Origin: Vitrella brassicaformis
Taxonomy: Eukaryota; Sar; Vitrellaceae
Direction of reading: 5' to 3'
Length of the DNA stretch: 49,836 nt
Assembly: GCA_001179505.1 (NCBI GenBank)
Contig: CDMY01000538.1
Span: 1-49,836, forward strand
The notes beneath the pieces are model-generated. The model made no database searches, was not told the origin of the DNA, and saw only the letters and a list, made by a program, of their open reading frames with translations. Position numbers and translations under genes: made by a program. The stretch's first letter is position 1; each line of letters begins with the position of its first letter. Below, piece by piece: positions 44,653 to 49,836 of this stretch.

Positions 44653-46064
44653 ATGACAGAGGCGCGTTCCGAGGGGAGCACCTCTCCTGGCTCTCCAGCC
44701 AACGATGACCACATCAACGACTTTGATTGCCACGGCACAGTGGTCATCGACAATCACGAGCCGCTCACGGCCATCCCGTCGTGCGGCACCATGGCGCCCT
44801 GGGTGTTGGATCACGAGTGTGAGGACGACCGGCAGCTCACCGACCGCATCGTCTTTGTCGACGTCAACAAGCTGCGGGACCAGCAGGCGGCGCCGGCGAG
44901 GCAGCCTGGGCTGCTGAGGGGCGGTCAGAACCCTAGAAAGGCTCTCAAAGACACGATCGGTAAGCAGAGCCACGAACAAGCCAGGAGGAAGGCAAAGACA
45001 CCCTGTCTACTGTTGACTCTGCTGCTTTCGTGTGTTAATTTTCAGGGTTGGTTCTGTGTCGCATTGCGAGCAGTCACCCCACGGCCATCGTGCTGTGTGG
45101 GGAGAGCGTGCAGCAGTACCGCAAGCAGGACTGGACCGAGCAGTTCAGGAGGTCGCTCTCGGGCGTGCCCGTGGTCATCAGCAGGGACAGCACTATCATG
45201 ACCTGGCTGGCGCCGGCTGAGGCCGAGGATCGGCCACGTCTGGAGCAGGCCCTGATCACGTCCATCCCCCTGAAGCCGGGTGACCACATCGCTCGGGAGA
45301 TCAACGGACATGTCAGCGGGTATGGCTCACCGGCAGGCAGGCACACGCCTTTCTGTCTGTCTGTGTGTGGGATCTAATTAATGCCCGTCTGTCTTCTGTT
45401 CTGTGTGCAGGCAGCTGGCGACGCATCACGGCATCTACGTGGGCAACGGCCGTGTGATCCACTTCAGCGGCAACGAGGCAATGGGCGGCCTCAAGGGGCT
45501 TTCAGCGGCCGTGGGCAAGGGCAAGGCCAAGGTGCGGTGCACTTCGGTCCTCCAGTTCATGAAGTACGGCTACAACCTGCGCGTCAAACGATACGCCGAG
45601 CCGACAGCCGACAAGGTGCGTGTAAGTCGATCCATCCGAGGTGGTTGGTGGGCGACTTGATTATCTATCATCCGCGTGTGTGTGTGTGTGTTTTCAGAAG
45701 ACTGTGGAGCGTGCCGAGGCGGCCTTCCACGAGCAGTGGTACCCGAGCTACCACCTCCTCAAGAACAACTGCGAGCACTTCGCTCATTACTGCAAAACCG
45801 GGCGAGCACAGTCCTCACAGGTACTAACTACCACACACACGCAGAGAGAGATGCGACCATCTTCCTCCCCGCGTCTCACCTCCCTCACCCTTCTCCCTCC
45901 CTCTCTGTGTCCGTCAGGTGCACACTGCTCTGGCTGTGGGTGTGGGCGTCATCGGCGTCGCGGCGGTCGGCATCACGGCATTGGGACTAGGTGCACTAGG
46001 CGGGGCAATAGCGGCGCGGGGGCGGTCAAACGAACGCAGCAGGTCGCCGCAGAGGGAAAGATAA
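44653..46064 (+). CDS. LRAT-domain protein (PLAAT/HRASLS-like thiol acyltransferase or phospholipase)
   Basis: Exons: 44653-44959, 45046-45319, 45411-45615, 45698-45820, 45918-46064; phases agree, 351 aa. An alternative donor at 45622 would add two residues. The LRAT fold is recognisable: LKPGDHIARE, then THHGIYVGNGRVIHFSG with the catalytic His (199 or 200), and LLKNNCEHFAHYC with the catalytic Cys287, ending with the family's S-x-Q motif. LRAT/PLAAT enzymes transfer or release acyl groups on phospholipids through a cysteine thioester at membranes. The last exon encodes a Gly/Ala/Val hydrophobic helix (LAVGVGVIGVAAVGITALGL) followed by a basic tail, the usual C-terminal anchor. Residues 1-190 are an extra N-terminal region with no domain I can name. 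Confidence 0.85.
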
Positions 46065-46845
46065 TGACAGCGTGATATCTCTCTCTTGCTGGCAAGGCGG
46101 GCTGTGCGTAGCGTCGGGGTGTCAATGCTCCTGATTTTTCTGCGAGAGTGCTCGAGTGCGTGTTGGCAGTCGGTGGCGTCACGGTGGTGTAAGATAAATG
46201 GTTTTGATCAAGTCTTCTATTGCTGGTCTGTGTCTGTGTTTGCGTGTGACTGTGTGAGGCGGCAGCGGAGAAGGTCATCGAGCTCCCGCCGCGCAAGTGC
46301 ATCGGCCCCTGTAGCTGGGGGCCGATGACACACTTGCTTGGCGGTTGTTGGATGTCCTTCTGCACGCCGCCTTGCAAGCGTGTGAGAGTCTTGATGCACA
46401 GACAGATGCATACACACATAAAAGCCCTGTCAGTGTTCCCCATTCCACCAATCCCCAGCCTGGCGGCGAAAAACGACATCAGGCTCCGAAGCACATACAC
46501 AAACACCACACAATGCACCGCATAACGCTAGCTGTCCAGACGAAAAACGCCCACGCACATCCCCACGCACATCGAATCGACCCATACAAAGCCACGGCAA
46601 AAAACACGATCGGGAGCCGCAAAGCGGCTCACCATTGCGGAATGCGATGTATTGCGATATGTACAATCACACGCAGACACACCGAGACGACAGACAGATG
46701 TGTCTACGGCAAACATCCAGGGCCGCCTTTCGCCGCGAACACAGCCCAGCCACAGATAAAGCGGGGTAGGCTAGACTGTTGCCCTTTCTGGCTGCCTGTT
46801 AGCTATGGGTGCAGCCATCCATCGATCAGAGCACCAGAGCGTCAA
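46065..46845. other. Intergenic between converging genes
   Basis: 3' flanks of the LRAT gene (+) and the gene ending at 46846 (-). No CA/TG microsatellite of note. Two long overlapping open frames (46345-46851 and shorter ones) have low-complexity His/Thr composition and no start context; I regard them as chance. A short palindrome GAGCCGCAAAGCGGCTC lies at 46613-46629. Confidence 0.4.
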
Positions 46846-47493
46846 TCATGAAGCCACAACATCCACCACACCCGCCACAAAGCCATCCCACCACCCCTGC
46901 ACCGCTCCCACCCACCCCACAGCCTCACTCTCAGCTGTGCCTGCCCCTCTATCCCTCTCTGCGCGCCTTCTGGCTGCCCACGGCGGCCGTGTGGCCACAG
47001 ACCAACCCCGAAGAGTGCGTCCCTGGCCCACTGGCGGCAGATGGCGTGGCCCCTGCAGGCCATCATCGAGCCGCCGGCCTCTCCCTCCCATCGCTCCTCC
47101 CTTGCCGCCTGTGCCGCCTCTGACCACTCCGATAGGTCCGGGGCGCCCCTGTGCCGCGCCCGATTGGGTGATGCCCTGGCCTTTGCCTCTGATGTTGTCG
47201 CTGATGTAGTTCTGCTGCCACCTTCTGCCGAGGAAGTAGGGGTCCACGAAGCGGTTGGGGCGGCAGGCCACGTAGTTACCCTTCCCTGAAGGGCAGGGCG
47301 GCAGCGGCAGGTGGTCAGACAGACGATGCACACACACCAACCAGCAAACACAGTGAGTATGGGGATGTGAGAGAGACTGAGAGAGAGGGGAGGGGTTGCG
47401 CTTTCGACTTTTGCCCCACACACCTGCTCGCCTGTCGTTGGGCTGCACGATCTCCGTACCACACCTGAGAAGACACACACACACACACACACA

Positions 47494-47529
<36 letters not shown>

Positions 47530-47783
47530 ACTGATCCGCTCAGCACTCCCCACACGGCCTCCACGGCTCACCGGGCGCCGCTGGTCCGGAAGCCGGGATT
47601 CCCGAGGCGAGCGAACTGACCGCCGGCAGGAACGGTCAACAGCCACACACAGACCACCAGCCGTTGAACCAGCATCAGCATTGAGGAAGAGCGGCTGCGC
47701 TCGCGAGATGAGGCGGGAGATGAGACCTTGCGGGTGGGATGGCTGAGAAGTTCGGAGACGCTGGACGGTGTAGCATCCTTCAT
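46846..47783 (-). CDS. Secreted or membrane-anchored Gly/Arg-rich protein of unknown function
   Basis: Three exons, minus strand: 47783-47572, 47464-47424, 47285-46846; phases agree, 230 aa. A Ser/Arg-rich N-terminal 34 residues precede a hydrophobic helix (MLMLVQRLVVCVWLLTV) ending PAGGQF, so it is either a signal anchor or a late signal peptide; if Met36 is the real start, it is a normal signal peptide. The part after it, CGTEIVQPNDRR, then NYVACRPNRFVDPYFLGRRWQQNY, looks conserved and has two cysteines. The last 90 residues are Gly/Arg/Trp-rich and may be disordered. Intron 1 ends in a GA-rich/(TG)n tract. No family recognised. Only 109 bases separate its ATG from the divergent gene. Confidence 0.6.
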
Positions 47784-47892
47784 GATGTACAGGGGACGCT
47801 GCCAGGCTGCAAAAGGCCTTGGAAAAGTCGCCCCGCGGAGGATCGCCCTTAAACGCGAGCTCAGCGTGCAAGAGAGTCGCTGAAAGATCTCC
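47784..47892. promoter_or_regulatory. Very short divergent spacer (109 bases)
   Basis: Two ATGs point apart with 109 bases between them. Unless one start lies further inside its gene, the two transcripts must start within or overlapping this stretch. Confidence 0.4.
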
Positions 47893-49808
47893 ATGCGCCC
47901 TTCCCGTGTGGTGCCCTTGACTCGGCAGGTGCCATCCTGCCTGCATCTGTCGTCATCGCTGCATCCTCCATTGACCCAGCAGCATCGGCCGTCCCTCTCT
48001 CTTCCAAATCCCACCCCGCCTCCCTTCCACATCCACACGCACACGCGCCGAGCATTCAGCACCGATGCCGCAGCAGCAGCCGCAGCAGCTGAGGGCGGCA
48101 AGGCGGGCAAGAAAAAGAGAAAGAAGAAAGGCGCTGCAGCGGCAGCAGCAGAGGGAGAGATGCAGCAAGCAGCGGGGGAGGGGGAGGGCGCTGCCGCTGC
48201 CGCTGCTGGTGCAATGGATCAGCAGCAGGCAGAGATGCCCCTGACGCGTTATGCAGTGGATGTGTCCTCGCTGCATCGGGGGGCTGACGAGGCTGTGAGC
48301 GATGTCCGGGGGATTGCGAGAGAGGTGGCGACGCTCAGCTCGGGCACCCTGCAGCAGGTGCACCCACAGACATGCTGCAGTGCAGGCAGAGATGTGGATG
48401 ACACTGACATTCATGGGTGTGTGGTGTGGTGTGGTGTGGTGTGTTGTGGTGTGTGTGGTTCAGGTGCTGCGTCAGCTTGTTGAGGAGAAGACAGTTGACC
48501 AGGACCTGTGGAAGGCGCTTACAGGCATGTGCATGTTTACTCACAGCACATGACCGCAGCAGATGTGTCTGATGTGTGGATGGATGCAGGTGTCGATCGC
48601 GCCTCGCCCGAGAGGACTCTTGATGACTTCTTCATCATGCTCGAGGCAAGAGCACAGCAACACCGTGGCATCCAGAGATGAGATGCGGCTGTCTGTCGCT
48701 CGTTCTCTCTTTGTTTCCACCTTTCTGTGTGCCCTTGGTGTCCGGCATTCAGGCGTGTCGGCTGAAGGGCTATCGTGATGTGGACCTCATCGCCGCCCTC
48801 TCCGACCAGCTCACTCCTCAGGTAGACACATCCACCGTGACACTAGACGGACGGCAATTGTCGCTAGCTTGTACTTGTTGCCTTTGCCTTGGATGCAGCT
48901 CCTTCACTGTTCCAAGGCGACGCTGCTCGGTGGGGGCTGATGAAGCAATCAAGAGGGGATGGATGGATGGATGTGTGTGTGTGTGTGTGAGTGATCTTCA
49001 GAGTATGCCGAGGTGTATTCCCTGTTGGGACTCCTTCACGAGCCCGTCTGCCTGGCCATAGCCAACGCACTCAACCAACACATCACCACAGGTATGTATA
49101 AGGCCGGCCGGGCCACTCACTCAACAGACAAGTGTGTGGCTGGGCGTGTGGCTGCAACAGGTGCCTCCCTGAGTGTGGGTGAGTGCCTGACAGCGCTCCG
49201 GCTGATGGCACTGCAGAGGTGCAGGCAGACGCCGCTCGTCGACAACCTCTGGCAGGTCGGGAGAAATGCGTGTGCGTACCTCACAGACACGCACAATGTC
49301 TTGTGCGTGTGCAGGCTGTGGTTGATAAGGGCGAGCTGAGGGGAGGGGACGCGGTCGACCTGCTGTACTGGCACGCCTACCTCACCAAAGCCACACCTGA
49401 CGTCATCGATACGCTGCAGGTACACAACACACCGATACAAACCACCACGACAGACACAGCACACCCTCTACCCTCTCTCTCTCCCTGTGTGTGTCGGGGT
49501 GTGTGTGTGTAGGGGTGCATATTGCGGGAGATGGACAGCCTGGATCTGCCGCAGCTGTCGAGCTACGTCATGAGCCTTCTCCTGGCTGAGGCTGACGTCC
49601 ACGACGATCCCGATGTGCGAGCCAAGGCCATGCACAACATGCAGACAGCACTGGAGAGGTAAGTACTTGGCTGTCACCACTGGGGAGAGGGAGAGATGGA
49701 CACACACGTGTTTTGTCTGTGTGGTTGTGTGTGTAGAATGTGCGACGGCATCTTCGAGCGCGAGAGCGACCGATGGGCCAGCTCCAAGGATGACGTCCTC
49801 CTCCATAG
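47893..49808 (+). CDS. Mitochondrion-directed helical-repeat protein (3' end outside window)
   Basis: Ten exons are visible: 47893-48357, 48464-48524, 48590-48645, 48753-48821, 48899-48929, 49002-49091, 49161-49255, 49315-49419, 49513-49658, 49737-49808, followed by a GT donor at the window edge. All phases agree. The N-terminus is rich in Arg/Ser/Pro/His and ends RRAFST, a typical mitochondrial presequence cleavage region, followed by Ala-rich and Lys-rich low complexity (KKKRKKKG). The remainder consists of short leucine-rich helical pairs (LDDFFIMLEACRLKGYRDVDLIAAL, VGECLTALRLMALQRC) spaced about 35 residues apart, as in FAST/RAP or octotricopeptide-like RNA-binding proteins; that match is tentative. 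Introns 2 and 3 need GC donors (48525, 48646) to keep frame. Confidence 0.65.
48525..48647 (+). other. Two consecutive GC-AG introns (donors 48525-48526 and 48646-48647)
   Basis: The first donor reads ACAG|GCATGT with exon end phase 1, joining the exon at 48590 to give TGVDRASPERTLDDFF; the only near GT (48529) gives a stop soon after. The second reads GAG|GCAAGA with phase 0, joining the exon at 48753 (ACRLKGYRDVDL); no GT in the following bases keeps phase. Confidence 0.55.
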
Positions 49809-49820
49809 GTAGGTGTGATA

Positions 49821-49836
49821 CCCCCCCCCCCCCCCC
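49821..49836. repeat. C16 homopolymer at the window end
   Basis: Sixteen C at the extreme right edge, directly after the GT donor of the last visible exon. It may be a real homopolymer or the edge of a sequencing-limited contig. Confidence 0.8.

Noticed and set aside
46613-46629. Palindrome GAGCCGCAAAGCGGCTC as a possible RNA gene or terminator
   Set aside because: A single short hairpin without tRNA or snRNA features; no supporting sequence around it.
46345-46851. Plus-strand frame of 168 codons after the LRAT gene
   Set aside because: His/Thr low-complexity, lies in a converging spacer, no signal, domain or splice pattern.
1-49836. CRISPR arrays, bacterial operons, insertion sequences
   Set aside because: The simple repeats are microsatellites without spacer structure, genes have spliceosomal introns, and no transposase catalytic core was seen.

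Overview
This is nuclear DNA from an intron-rich, GC-rich eukaryote, most likely an alveolate alga of the chromerid type (Vitrella-like); that assignment is inference. The reasons are AP2 domains of the apicomplexan/chromerid kind, a class I fructose-bisphosphate aldolase close in sequence to apicomplexan enzymes, many small phase-checked introns with (TG)n tracts just before the acceptor AG, a plastid-type bipartite presequence, and no bacterial operon features. Exon models were built by hand from splice consensus and reading phase; wherever junctions are given, the phases were checked to add up.

Layout. 36-682: 3' end of an unrecognised gene (+). 1312-3882: secreted protein with two imelysin/EfeO-like (M75) domains (+). 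4885-8863: a minus-strand cluster of AP2-domain genes (L3, L2, L1) forming the left arm of a diverged inverted segmental duplication. 9022-11391: TraB-family protein (+). 12866-16003: ABCG half-transporter (-). 16452-18640: Ser/Lys-rich nuclear-looking protein interrupted by an N gap (-). 19055-20983: aldolase (+). 21821-24088: large single-AP2 protein (-). 24620-26207: TVP38/TMEM64 (VTT) membrane protein (-). 26410-27774: intronless JMJD4-like JmjC protein (+). 28494-31447: mitochondrial-type cytochrome P450 (-). 31573-34208: right arm of the inverted duplication with AP2 genes R1 and R2 (+). 35754-36300 and 36756-37164: two small secreted/membrane proteins, head to head. 37443-44446: THADA/Trm732-like tRNA-modification scaffold (-). 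44653-46064: LRAT-domain protein (+). 46846-47783: small secreted or membrane protein (-). 47893 to the window end: mitochondrion-directed helical protein, 3' truncated (+).

The genes do not form one pathway. The accessory part is the AP2 family: two blocks about 23 kb apart in opposite orientation, with a local tandem duplication, one-base frameshifts, gain or loss of an AP2 domain, and a chimeric gene (L3) joining a CENP-B/pogo-type helix-turn-helix pair to an AP2 domain. L3 is the best candidate here for something undescribed: a DNA-binding protein apparently assembled from transposase-derived and AP2 exons. The rest is mostly conserved housekeeping genes, often in tight head-to-head pairs that imply shared promoters. 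Four introns fit GC-AG splicing rather than GT-AG. Two 300-base N runs (17212-17511, 35323-35622) are assembly gaps.
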